Of a stretch of DNA of 64,000 bases, positions 12,151 through 23,160 are shown piece after piece. The notes under the pieces were generated by a model. It saw only the letters and a list, made by a program, of their open reading frames with translations, did no database searches and was not told the DNA's origin. Positions within the stretch are counted from its first letter, which is position 1. Every line of letters starts with the position of its first letter. Source of the DNA: Stomoxys calcitrans. Its lineage: Eukaryota > Arthropoda > Insecta > Diptera > Muscidae. The position numbers and the translations under genes were made by a program. The stretch lies in the NCBI RefSeq assembly GCF_963082655.1, contig NC_081555.1, positions 19,960,378 through 20,024,377 of the forward strand, read 5' to 3'.

Positions 12151-12811
12151 CAGAAGCATAGTTAGTGAACGTTTCATGGAATACCACTTTTACCAATAGG
12201 CAAATGATTTCGCCCCACCATTTCTCCTTAATTTAATATTCCATCAAAAAATTTAATCCTTGTTTATGTATTGATATATAAAACTTAATACAATTTTCAA
12301 ATAGAGTTGTTGTATAACTAACAAAGTAAATAAATTGAAATGACCATGTTCAGATTATTTGCCAACATAACCAAATGTTATGTTATATGAACTCAAAAGT
12401 AATCAAAAACTTCAAAAAAATTCAATTCATATTTATTTGGGCAAAAATTGTAAACATTTGAACTGGAAATATATACGCATATATAGATACGTACTAGTAC
12501 ATGTTGGTTTAAAATTTGGTTTATTTGATTTTATTTAGAAATGGCAAATAGCATTAGTTGAATAAATTAAGTTTTTGGTGTAAAAGCCAAACAATAAACA
12601 ATAATTTCAGAAATAAATTGAATAAAATTGGGAAATAAAAGGCGTAAAAAGCCAAATGTTTTAAAAGCCATGAACTAGGCAAATAAGGAGTTTGCAAATG
12701 CATTATAACCCATGAACTTTCCAATAAGGAATCTTCTCAAACTTCTTCGCACCACCATAAGATAAAGGGTATATTCATTTTGTTGTTGCGTTTGCAACAC
12801 TTCGAAATATT
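12151..12811. other. AT-rich spacer with a SINE relic
   Basis: AT-rich sequence without recognisable genes. At 12691-12745 the phrases tttgcaaatgcattataacc, ccatgaactttccaataagg and ctcaaacttc match the tail of the SINE copies at 30778 and 62103, on the minus strand. This is a short, diverged relic. Confidence 0.6.
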
Positions 12812-14528
12812 CGTTTTTATACCCTACACCACTACTGTGGTACAGGGTATTATAACTTGGTGAATTAGTTTGTAACACCCAAAAGGAATATAGATAGACC
12901 CTTTGATAAGTATACCGATCGATCTAGAATCACTTTCTGATTCGATTTAGCTATGTCCGTCTGTCTGTCCGTCCGTCTGTCTGTCCATGTTAATTTGTGT
13001 ACAAACTACAGATCACAATTTTCCTCCGATCGTCTTGAATTTTGGTACAGGCATGTTTTTCGGCCTCGGGAGCGAAGCCTATTGAAATTGGAAAAAATCG
13101 GATCAGATTTGGATATAGCTCTCATATATATGTTCGTCCGATTTGCAGTAATACAGCAATAAAAAGGTCATTTGTTGACCGATTCTCTCGAAATTTGGCA
13201 GGAGTGATTTTCTTATGACTCCCAATATGACTGGTGAATTTTATAGAAATCGGTTCAGATTTGGATATATCTCCCATATATATGTTCGTCCGATTTGCAG
13301 TAATAATGCAATAAAAAGGTCATTTGTCAACCGATTCTCTCGAAATTTTGTGGGAAGGATTTCCTTATGACTCTCGACATTACTGGTGAATTTCATAGAA
13401 ATCGGTTCAGATTTGGAAATATCTCCCATATATATGTTCGTCCGATTCGTAGAAATAATGCAATAAAATGGGCATTTGTTAACCGATTCTCTCGAAATTT
13501 GGTAGGAAGGATTTTCTTATGACTGTCGACATTATTGGTGAATTTCATAGAAATCGATTCGGATTTAGATATAGCTCTCATATATATATATATATATCGT
13601 CCGATTTTCACTCCTAGAATCATTGCAAACTCTTTTATTGACCAATCTTCCCAAAAATTTGCACAACACCTTCCTCGACGACTACTACAATATCTGAGAA
13701 GTTTGAATGAAATCGGCTCAGATTTGGATATAGATCCCATATATATGTTCGTCCGATTTGCAGTAATACAGCAATAAAATGGTCATTTGTTGACCGATTC
13801 TCTTGAAATTTGGCAGGAGTGATTTTCTTATGACTCCCAATATAACTGGTGAATTTTATAGAAATCGGTTCAGATTTGGATATATCTCCCATATATATGT
13901 TCGTCCGATTTGCAGTAATACAGCAGTAAAATGGTAATTTGTTAACCGATTCTCTTGAAATTTGGCAGGAGTGATTTTCTTATGACTCCTAATATAACTG
14001 GCGAATTTTATAGAAATCGGTCCAGATTTGGATATAGCTCCCATATATATGTTCGTCCGATTTACAGTAATAATGCAATAAAAAGGTCATTAGTAAACCC
14101 ATTCCCTCGAAATTTGGTAGGAAGGATTTTCGTATGACTCTCGACATTACTGGCGAATTTCATAGAAATCGATTCAGATTTAGATATAGCTCTTATATAT
14201 AATATCGCCCGATTATCACTTCTAGAACCATTGCAATCGCATTTATTGACCCATCTTTCCAAAATTTTGTACAACGCCTTGCTCGACGACTTCCTCACTA
14301 TCTGAGAAGTTTGCTCGAAATCGGTTCAGAATTAGATATAGCTTCTATATATATGTTTGTCAGATTTTGGGCAATTTCCAATAATGTTGTCATTTGTCAA
14401 CCGTAGTTATTACAGTTTGAACATATCTGCTTGCCGAGGTCGATCAAAATTGTTTCAGAATTGAATATAGCTCCCAATTGTAGGTGTAGGGTATTATACA
14501 GTCGGCACCGCCCGACTTTTGCCTTTCC
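12812..14528 (-). mobile_element. Dispersed family F1, copy 2 (right arm of foldback)
   Basis: Inverted relative to copy 1. It begins with the stem-loop taccctacaccac / gtggtacagggta (12820-12847), then tagaccctttgataagtat and a GTCC/GTCT tract (12955-12986). Diverged monomers of about 150 bp follow, with gatatatctcccatatatat and ttcgtccgatttgcagtaat. It ends with gtgtagggtattata and the hairpin AGTCGG, 6-nt loop, CCGACT (14500-14517). Open frames across it (12953-14298, both strands) are repeat shadows. Confidence 0.85.
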
Positions 14529-14884
14529 TTAGTGGTTATATTGCTGTTTATGCTTAGCTAGCGTTTGGGCATTCATTCATGTTGGGTGTGGCTTAGTGTA
14601 ATTTGACACTCTCTTTGTTTAAACCATATTTGTTGGTTGTTACATTGATTCTATGATATGAGTACGCTACAAGTAACATCGATTCTATGGCATGAATACA
14701 TGAGTACGCTACAGACCCCTACACATCCTTCCTGAATATGGTGCAGATAGAAGCATATTTGGATAAAGTTTCTGGTAATATAACAACTATATCCTAATAT
14801 GATTCTATCTGCACCATATCCGTCCGTCCGTCTGTCGAAAACAAGACAGTGGTCCAACGCGTAAAGCCATCCGCTTGAACTTCT
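14529..14884. other. Unassigned spacer with short duplications
   Basis: No gene recognised. Short local duplications occur: acattgattctatg-atgagtacgctac near 14643 and again near 14676, and the inverted pair gaatatggtgcagatag (14733) / ctatctgcaccatatcc (14804), which could form a stem of about 15 bp. Confidence 0.5.
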
Positions 14885-15745
14885 GCACAATAAAAACGAT
14901 TGATGTAGTTCGTGGCCATATCGGTTCGGATTTAGATATAGCTCCCATATAAACCGATCTCCCGATTTGACTTTTGGAGCCTTTACAAGCCGCAATTTTC
15001 GTCCGATTTGGCTGAAATTTCGCATGTAAAGGTCCGTAACGACTTCCAACAACTGTGCCAGGTACGGCTCAAATAGGTCAATAACCTGATATAGCTACCG
15101 TATAAACCGATCTCCCGATTTGACTTCTTAAGCCTTTACAAGCCGCAATTTTCGTCCGATTTGGCTAAAATTTCGCATGTAAAGTTCCATAACGACTTCC
15201 AACATATGTACCAAGTACGGTCCGAATCGGTTTATAACCTGATATAGCTCCCATATAAACCGATCTCCCGATTTGACTTCTGGAGCCCTTACAAGCCGCA
15301 ATTTTCGTCCGATTTGGCTGAAATTTGGCATGTAAAGTTCCGTAACGACTTCCAACATATGTACCAAGTACGGCCAAAATAGGTCAATAACCTGATATAG
15401 CTCCCATATAAACCGATCTCCCGACTTGACTTCTTAAGCCTTTACAAGCCACAACTTTCGTCCGTTTTGGCTGAAATTTTGCATGCAGTGTAATGTTCCA
15501 ACTTCCAACAACTGTGCCAAGTACGGTCCAAATCAGTCTATAACCTGATATAGCTCCCATGTAAACCGGTCTCTGGATCATCCTTGTTCGGTTCCTATAG
15601 CTTTAATTTTTGTTGTTTTGCCAGAAGTTTGGTAGAATAAAATTATGCCCTTCAACTAAATTTATTTTGTATAAATTTTTAGCAGTAGCCATGGTGGTGG
15701 GTTCCCAAGATTCGATCCGGCCGAACTTAGCACCTTTTTAAACTG
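14885..15745. repeat. Dispersed tandem family F3
   Basis: Monomers with tacaagccgcaattttcgtc at 14984, 15137, 15290 and 15443, a spacing of 153 bp each time. Each also has gatatagctcccatataaac and cgatctcccgatttgac. The right end (about 15690-15740) has ggtggtgggttcccaag and gatccggccgaacttagcac, which resembles the reverse complement of the F2 terminus at 39597-39645. Open frames across it are repeat shadows. Confidence 0.85.
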
Positions 15746-17224
15746 TCACCTGTTTCTTATTTTCTGTTTTTCGATATTTTATTTTATTCAACTTTTTTAC
15801 TAAATTTTTTATTTATTTTCCATTTTTTACCTCAATTTCCCATCTCCAGCTATCGCTTTTTTTTGCAAAACACTTTTTTCCACCACCACCATGCAGCAGT
15901 TTAAGTTTACGTGACTGCTTTCGGAAACCTAAATAAAGTGCAATTTGTGGTCTTAATGTGTTGACCTAACATGCATTCAAATGACTTTCACGTCGTGGTA
16001 ATTAGACCACAAAACATGGGAAGTGGGTTTTAAATTAAACCGATAGCAAGGAAACTAAACAGATATTATTTAAGTGCAGTGCAACCACAGTTTTCACGAA
16101 ATTTGCATTTTAAGAATGTCAACTCAGACAAAGGGTCAATGGAGGAGATAAGAAAGGATAACAATTTAATTTATAGACGTTATGAGTATAAGGATAAAAT
16201 TCGGAGAAAAAACACCGTCGACAAAAGGGGATTTTATACTTGCCTTGACGATGAACGAAATTATTTTTTAAATTTGGTTAAAATGTTGTCTTCACATAAA
16301 TTCAGTTTGGGGGCAACCATGGGGTTGCGTTCTTAAGTGATTTTACGACAAACTTTCTTTTAGTGCTTATCCCACTTACTAATGCTGGCTGCATTTGTAT
16401 GGCTTTCAGCCTTTTCAAAATCGACCTTCCGTATAGCTAAAAACTTGATTAGACAACACCTTGATAAGGATATATTCAGGGGAAAATTTTTAAAATCATC
16501 ATTAGCCCCTCCCCTCTCCCCCCCCCCCCCCCCAAACCTAAAATATCAATGATTAGCAGTAGCCACTTTCTCTCCATTAGAATCCCATTTAAGTTCTTGT
16601 TTTTTAGTTACCAAGTCAATAAAAACCATTACTTGCCATAATATTCAAACATGCCCCGGAGGGTAGGAGTTGAAGATTTTGTGGAAATTATTTTGTTTTT
16701 ATTACCTTTGTCTGTCACATTTAACTGCCTGCTTGGTCAAATGTGTTGCCTTCATATAAGAATAGCACAAAAGGGAAGTGAGGGGGTAGTGAGGCAGTGG
16801 GGGTTGGCAAATGACAACTTTGTCACCACCAATTTAAGTGTCTTCTCGTAAAGTTTTATTACATTTAATGTAACACCATTTAAGAAAACCTCATCATAAA
16901 TTTCATTTTATGATAAAAGAAAACCCTTGGGAAAATCTCAGAATGTCATCAACCTCAAAAATACGACGACTTCGCATGCCACAGAGACATCATAAATGGC
17001 ACAAAAAGACTTTTTGATGGTCATAAAAAAAGCAACTTAAGTCATAATTGAGTTGAGGGAAATTTAGATTTAGTTTTGGTCAATGGCTAACTCACTAAAG
17101 ACAGCAACGACTGATGATTGTTTATTAATAGAGGTGGGGGGAAGGAAATAAAACAATATTTAAGGAGTAAAATTATAAAAAAAACCATAGCTATGAAATT
17201 AGGGAGAAAAATTTTAAGTTTTTA
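15746..17224. other. Unassigned AT-rich region
   Basis: No gene I can support. Frames at 16079-16336 (85 aa, Lys/Arg/Asn-rich) and 16651-16851 (66 aa) have no recognised domain. A run of 16 C residues lies at 16518-16533. Confidence 0.5.
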
Positions 17225-17287
17225 TCGTTTAAAATATTCAATAATGTTAGCGGAAGACACGCTAACATTATTGAATATTTTAAACGA
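17225..17287. other. Perfect hairpin: 28-bp stem, 7-nt loop
   Basis: Left arm 17225-17252 and right arm 17260-17287 are exact reverse complements; the loop is gaagaca. The stem is AT-rich (core aaaatattcaataatgtta). It sits about 35 bp before the 31-bp satellite begins. It could be a very small palindromic element, a replication or repair product, or a small-RNA hairpin. Nothing distinguishes these. Confidence 0.9.
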
Positions 17288-18177
17288 ATGTTGTAAACAG
17301 TTATCTAAAATCCTTAGAAGGGTATTTTTTTAACCCTATCCCTTGGAGAAGGGTAATTTTATAACCCTTTCCCTTGGGGAAGGGTAATTTTATTACCATG
17401 TCACTTGGGAAGGGTATTTTTATTACCCCTTCCCTTGGGGAAGTGTACTTTTATTACCCTTTCCCTTGGGGAAGGGTACTTTTATTACCCTTTCCATTGG
17501 GGAAGGGTATTTTATCACCCCTTCCCTTGGGGAAGGGTACTTTTATTACCCATTTCCTTGGGGAAAGGTACTTTTGTTACCCTTTCCCATGAAGAAGGGT
17601 ACTTTTATTACCCTTTCCCTTAGGGAAAGGTACTTTCACTACACATTCCCTTGGGGAAGGGTACTTTTGTACTATTTCCCTTAAGGAGGGTACTTTTATT
17701 ACCCTTTCCCTAGGGGAAAGGTACTTTTATTACCCGTTCCATTGGGGAAGGGTACTTTTATTACCCATTCCCTTGGGGAAAGGTACTTTTATTACCCTTT
17801 CCCTTTGGGAAGGGTACTTTTATTACCCTTTCCTCTTGGGAAGGGTACTTTTATTACCCTTTCCCCTGGGGAAGGATATTTTTATTAACCTTTCCCCTGG
17901 GTAAGGGTACATTTATTATTACTCTCTCCCTTGGGGAAGGGTACTTTTATTATCCTTTCCCTTGGGGAAGGGTACTTTTATTACCCTTTTCCTTGGGAAA
18001 GGGTACTTTTATTATCCTTTCCATTGAGGAAGGGTACTTTTTTTACCTTTTTCCTTGGGGAAGGGTACTTTTATTATCCTTTCCCTTGGGTAAGGGTACT
18101 TTTATTACCCTTTCCCTTGGGGAAGGGTACTTTTATTACCCTGTCCCTTGGGGATGGGTACTTTTTCCCTTGGGGAA

Positions 18178-19040
18178 GGAGATAGAAAAGAGTATTGCTT
18201 CGTCCAGCACCATTACGGAAAGAGATTTTCTTCACGAATCCAACGTTGTCCTCAGAATATAGAAGTTCGCAATCTAAGGAAGTTACTGCAATTTCAAATT
18301 CACCCTGATTTTTTTGCATTTTTCGCATATCAATTATGCGATTTTGAGCTTGTTTTTTGAAGAAAAAACATAGGATTTGCACTAAACCGAATTTTTTGCC
18401 ATAATCTTCAATACTGTCTACTCAACTCGAAAAAATTTTTCGCATCAAAAATTTAAAATTTTTATAAGGGGTTAGCCTTTGCTAAAAAAATCCGAAAAAA
18501 ATAAAATGTGAAATTTCCAGTATTTCTGTTTATTGTACGAATTGTCTTCGAATTTCGAATTGCGGAATGCTAGAAAGTTTTCGAAATTCGGATAAATGAA
18601 GTAGTTACAGCGTTTTTGACCTTGAAAACGACCTTGAATTTTTTCGTCCAAAAAAATTTGCTTTTTGCGATGTTTTCATTGAAAACTTTACAGTATTGCT
18701 TCATCTAGCACTGCTATGGAAAAATATTTTGCTAACAAATGCAACGGTGTCTGAAAAATTGCGGAGTTTGCAAAACAAAGGAAGTTACAGCATTTGCAAA
18801 ATCAAGTTGGTTTTTTGAATTTTTTGGATATCAATTATGCGATTCTGAAGCAATACTCTAAAGTTTTCAAGGGAATAAAAAGGATTTGGCTTCGTCCAGC
18901 ATCACTAAGGAAAGAGCTTTTCTTCACGAATCCAATGATGTCCTCCGAATTTTGAAGTTCGAAATCTAAAGATGTTACAGCAATCTCAAACTCACGTTGA
19001 TTTTTCCTTTCTCCTTGGGGAATATACTTCTGTTTACCTT
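18178..19040. repeat. Complex unit within array 1, copy 1
   Basis: About 860 bp entering from ttggggatgggtactttttc and leaving at cctttctccttggggaatat. Internally it holds diverged sub-repeats starting with gtattgcttcgtccagcac (18190), gtattgcttcatctagcac (18693) and ggcttcgtccagcatcac (18890), each with a later 'aaggaagttac' and 'caattatgcgatt' type phrase. The unit therefore looks built from monomers of roughly 190 bp. No coding potential is recognised. Confidence 0.85.
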
Positions 19041-21114
19041 TCCCTTAAGAAAGGGTACTTTTATTGCTCTTTAATTACCATTTTCCTCGGGGAAGGGTAC
19101 TATTATTACACTTTCCCTTTGTTAAGGGTACTTTAATTACACTTTTCCTTGGAGAAGGGTACGTGTTTTAACCTGACCCTAGGCAAGGGAACTTTAATTA
19201 CCTTTTTCCTTGGGGAAGGGTATTTTTGTTACCCTTTCCCTTAGAAAATGGTACTTTTATTACCCTTTCCCTTAGGGAAGGGTACTTTTATAACCCTTTC
19301 CCTTGGCTAAGGGTACTTTTATTACCCTTTCACTTTGAAAAGGGTACTTTTGTTACCCTTTCCCATGGAGAAGGGTACTATTATTACCCTGTCCCTTGGG
19401 GAAGGGTACTTTTGTTAGCCTTTCCATTGCGGAGGTGTACTTTTATTACCCTTTCCCTTTGGGAAGGGTACTTTTCTTACCCTTTCCCTTCAGAAAGGGA
19501 ACTTTTGTTACCCTTTTTCTTGGAGAAGGGTACGTGTTTTAACCTGACCCTAGGCAAGGGTACTTTAATTACCCTTTTCGTTGGGGAAGGGTATTTTTGT
19601 TACCCTTTCCCTTAGAAAATGGTACTTTTATTATCCTTTCCCTTGGAGAAGGGTACTTTTATTACCCTTTCCCTTGGGGAAGGGTACTTTCATTACCCTT
19701 TTCCCTCTGTAAGAGTAATTTTATTATCCTTTCCCTTAGGAAAGGTTACTTTGTTACCCTTTTCCTTGGGGAAGGGTACTTTTCCTTGGGAAGGGCACTT
19801 TTCCTTGTGGAAGGGTAGTTTTATTAACCTTTCCCCTGGGGAAGGGTACTTTTGTTACCCTTTCCCTTCGTAAAGGGTACTTTTAGTACCCTTTCACTTA
19901 GGGAAGGGTCCTTTTATTACCCTTTCACTTAGGGAAGGGTCCTTTTATTACCCTCTCCCTTGGGTAAAGGTACTTTCATTACCCTTTCCATTGGGGAAGT
20001 GTAATTTAACCACCCTTTCCCTTGGGGAAGGGTACTTTTATTACCCTTTTCCTTGTGGAAGGGTACTTTTATTACCGTTTTCCTTGGGAAGGGTACTTTT
20101 ATTATCCTTTCCCTTGGGGAAGGGTACTTTTATTACCGTTTTCCTTGGGAAGGGTACTTTTATTATCCTTTCCCTTGGGGAAGGGTACTTTTATTATCCT
20201 TTCCCTTGGGGAAGGGTACTTTTATTACCCTTTGCCTTGGGAAAGGGTTCTTTTTTATCCTTCCTCTTGGGGAAGAGTACTTTTATTATCCCTTCCCTTG
20301 GGGAAGGGTACTTTTATTACTCTTTTCCTTTTGAAAGGGTACTTTTATTATCCTTTCCCTTGAGGAAGGGTACTTTTATTACCCTTTTCCTTGGGAAAGG
20401 GTACTTTTATTACCCTTTTCCTTGGGGAAGGGTACTTTTATTACCCTTTTCCTTGGGAAGGTTACTTTTATTATCCTTTCCCTTGGAGAAGGGTTTATTA
20501 CCCTTTCCCTTGGGGAAGGGTACTTTTATTACCCTTTCCCCTGGGGAAGGGTACTATTATTACCCTGTCCTTTGGGGAATGGTACTTTTACTACACTCCT
20601 CCTTCGGGAAGGTTACTTTTGTTACCCTTTCCCTTGGGGAGGGGTACTTTTGTTACCCTTTCCCTTCGTAAAGGGTGCTTTAATTACCCTCTCCCTAGGG
20701 AAGGGTACTTTCATTACCCTTTCCCTTGGGGAAGGGTACTTTTATTACCCTTTCTCTTGGGGAAGGGTAATGTTATTGGGGGAAGGGTAATGTTATTACC
20801 CTATCCCTTGGCGAAGGGTACTTTTATTAGCCTTTCCCTTGGGGAAGGGTACTTTTATTATCCTTTCCCTTGGGGAAGGGTACTTTTATTACCCTTTGCC
20901 TTGGGAAAGGGTTCTTTTTTATACTTCCTCTTGGGGAAGGGTACTTTTATTATCCTTTCCCTTGGGTAAGGGTACTTTTATTACCCTTTGCCTTGGGAAA
21001 GGGTACTTTTATTATCCTTTCCCTTGGGGAAGGGTACTTTTATTACCCTTTTCCTTGGGAAGAGTACTTTTATTACCCTGTCCCTTGGGGATGGGTACTT
21101 TTTCCCTTGGGGAA

Positions 21115-21980
21115 GGAGATAGAAAAGAGTATTGCTTCGTCCAGCACCATTACGGAAAGAGATTTTCTTCACGAATCCAACGTTGCCCTCAGAATATAGA
21201 AGTTCGCAATCTAAGGAAGTTACTGCAATTTCAAATTCACCCTGATTTTTTTGCATTTTTCGCATATCAATTATGCGATTTTGAGCTTGTTTTTTGAAGA
21301 AAAAACATAGGATTTGCACTAAGCCGAATTTTTTGCCATAATCTTCAATACTGTCTACTCAACTCGAAAAATTTTTTCGCATCAAAAATTTAAAATTTTT
21401 ATAAGGGGTTAGCCTTTGCTAAAAAAATCCGAAAAAAATAAAATGTGAAATTTCCAGTATTTCTGTTTATTGTACGAATTGTCTTCGAATTTCGAACTGC
21501 GGAATGCTAGAAAGTTTTCGAAATTCGGATAAATGAAGTAGTTACAGCGTTTTTGACCTTGAAAACGACCTTGAATTTTTTCGTCCAAAAAAATTTGGTT
21601 TTTGCGATGTTTTTCATTGAAAACTTTACAGTATTGCTTTATCTAGCACTGCTATGGAAAAAGATTTTGCTAACAAATGCAACGGTGTCTGAAAAATTGC
21701 GGAGTTTGCAAAACTAAGGAAGTTACAGCATTTGCAAAATCAAGTTGGTTTTTTGAATTTTTTGGATATCAATTATGCGAATCTGAAGCAATGCTCTAAA
21801 GTTTTCAAGGGAATAAAAAGGATTTGGCTTCGTCCAGCACTACTACGGAAAGAGCTTTTCTTCACGAATCCAATGATGTCCTCAGAATTTTGAAGTTCGA
21901 AATCTAAAGATGTTACAGCAATCTCAAACTCACGTTGATTTTTCCTTTCTCCTTGGGGAATATACTTCTGTTTACCTTTC
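21115..21980. repeat. Complex unit within array 1, copy 2
   Basis: Same length, same internal order and same entry and exit junctions with the 31-bp satellite as copy 1, 2937 bp downstream. It shares with copy 3 several changes that copy 1 lacks (for example actaagccgaa and ttcgaactgcgg). Copies 2 and 3 therefore share the more recent ancestor. Confidence 0.9.
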
Positions 21981-22983
21981 CCTTGGGAAAGGGTACTTTT
22001 ATTGCCCTTTAATTACCATTTTCCTCGGGGAAGGGTACTATTATTACCCTTTCCCTTTGTTAAGGGTACTTTAATTACCCTTTTCCTTGGAGAAGGGTAC
22101 GTGTTTTACCCTGATCCTAGGGCAAGGGTACTTTAATTATCCTTTTCCTTGGGGAAGGGTATTTTTGTTACCCTTTCCCTTAGAAAAGGGACACTTTTAT
22201 TACCCTGTACCTTGGTGAAGGGTACTTTTATTAAAATTTTCCTCGGGAAAGGGTACTTTTACAACCACTATCCTTGGGGAAGGCTACTTTTATAACCCTT
22301 TCCCTTGGGTAAGTGTACTTTTATAACCCTTTCCCTTTGAAAAGGGTACTTTGGTTACCCTTTCCCATGGAGAAGGGTACTATTATTACCCTGTCCCTTG
22401 GGGAAGGGTACTTTTGCTACTCTTTCCATTGCGGAGGGGTACTTTTGTTACCCTTTCCCTACTGTAAGGGTAATTTTATTACCCTTTCCCTTAGGAAAGG
22501 TTACTTTATTACCCCTTCCCTTGGGGACGGGTACTTTCCCTTGGGGTAGGCACTTTTCCTTGGGGAAGGGTAGTTTTATTACCCTTTCCCTTGAGAAAGT
22601 TTACTTTGGTTACCCTTTCCCTTGGGGAAGGGTATTTTTATTACCCTTTCCCTTGGGGAAGGGTACTTTCATTACCCTTTCCCTTGGGGAAGGGTACTTT
22701 CATTACCCTTTCCCTACTGTAAGGGTAATTTTATTATCCTTTCCCTTAGGAAAGGTTACTTTATTACCCCTTCCCTTGGGGAAGGGTACTTTTCTTGGGG
22801 AAGGGAAGTTTTATTACCTTTTCCCTTGGGGTAGGGCACTTTTCCTTGGGGAAGGGTAGTTTTATTACCCTTTCCCTTGGGAAAGTTTACTTTTATTACC
22901 CTTTCCCTTGGGGAAGGGTACTTTTATTACCCTTTCCCTTGGGGAAGGGTACTTTCATTACCCTTTCCTTACTGTAAGGGTAA

Positions 22984-23160
22984 TTTATTTATTCATTTAT
23001 TTATTTATTTATTTATTTATTTATTAAATATCTGAAATCCTAGTACAACAAGACATAATATCTTATAAATTACAGTACTAGGTATAAGATAAAGACTTTT
23101 AAATACAGTAGATACAATTTCAAACTATAAATATATAAAAGGAAATATATAAGGGAAAGG
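22984..23160 (-). mobile_element. Small insertion with (TTTA)n tract inside array 1
   Basis: A (TTTA)n tract (22984-23027) followed by about 130 bp of non-satellite sequence (aaatatctgaaatcctagta and so on) interrupts the 31-bp array. On the minus strand this would be a short retroposed piece with an (AAAT)n 3' tail. The flanks ggtaat and ggataat could be a diverged target duplication. The source element is not recognised. Confidence 0.5.

Noticed and set aside
10004..12196. Long minus-strand frames (up to 396 aa) rich in Leu, Ser, Val, Phe and Cys that look like membrane proteins
   Set aside because: They are the translation of a 12-bp stop-free minisatellite; several overlapping frames are open at once, which a real gene would not show.
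16518..16533. Run of 16 C residues
   Set aside because: A simple homopolymer, prone to sequencing error, with no flanking structure.
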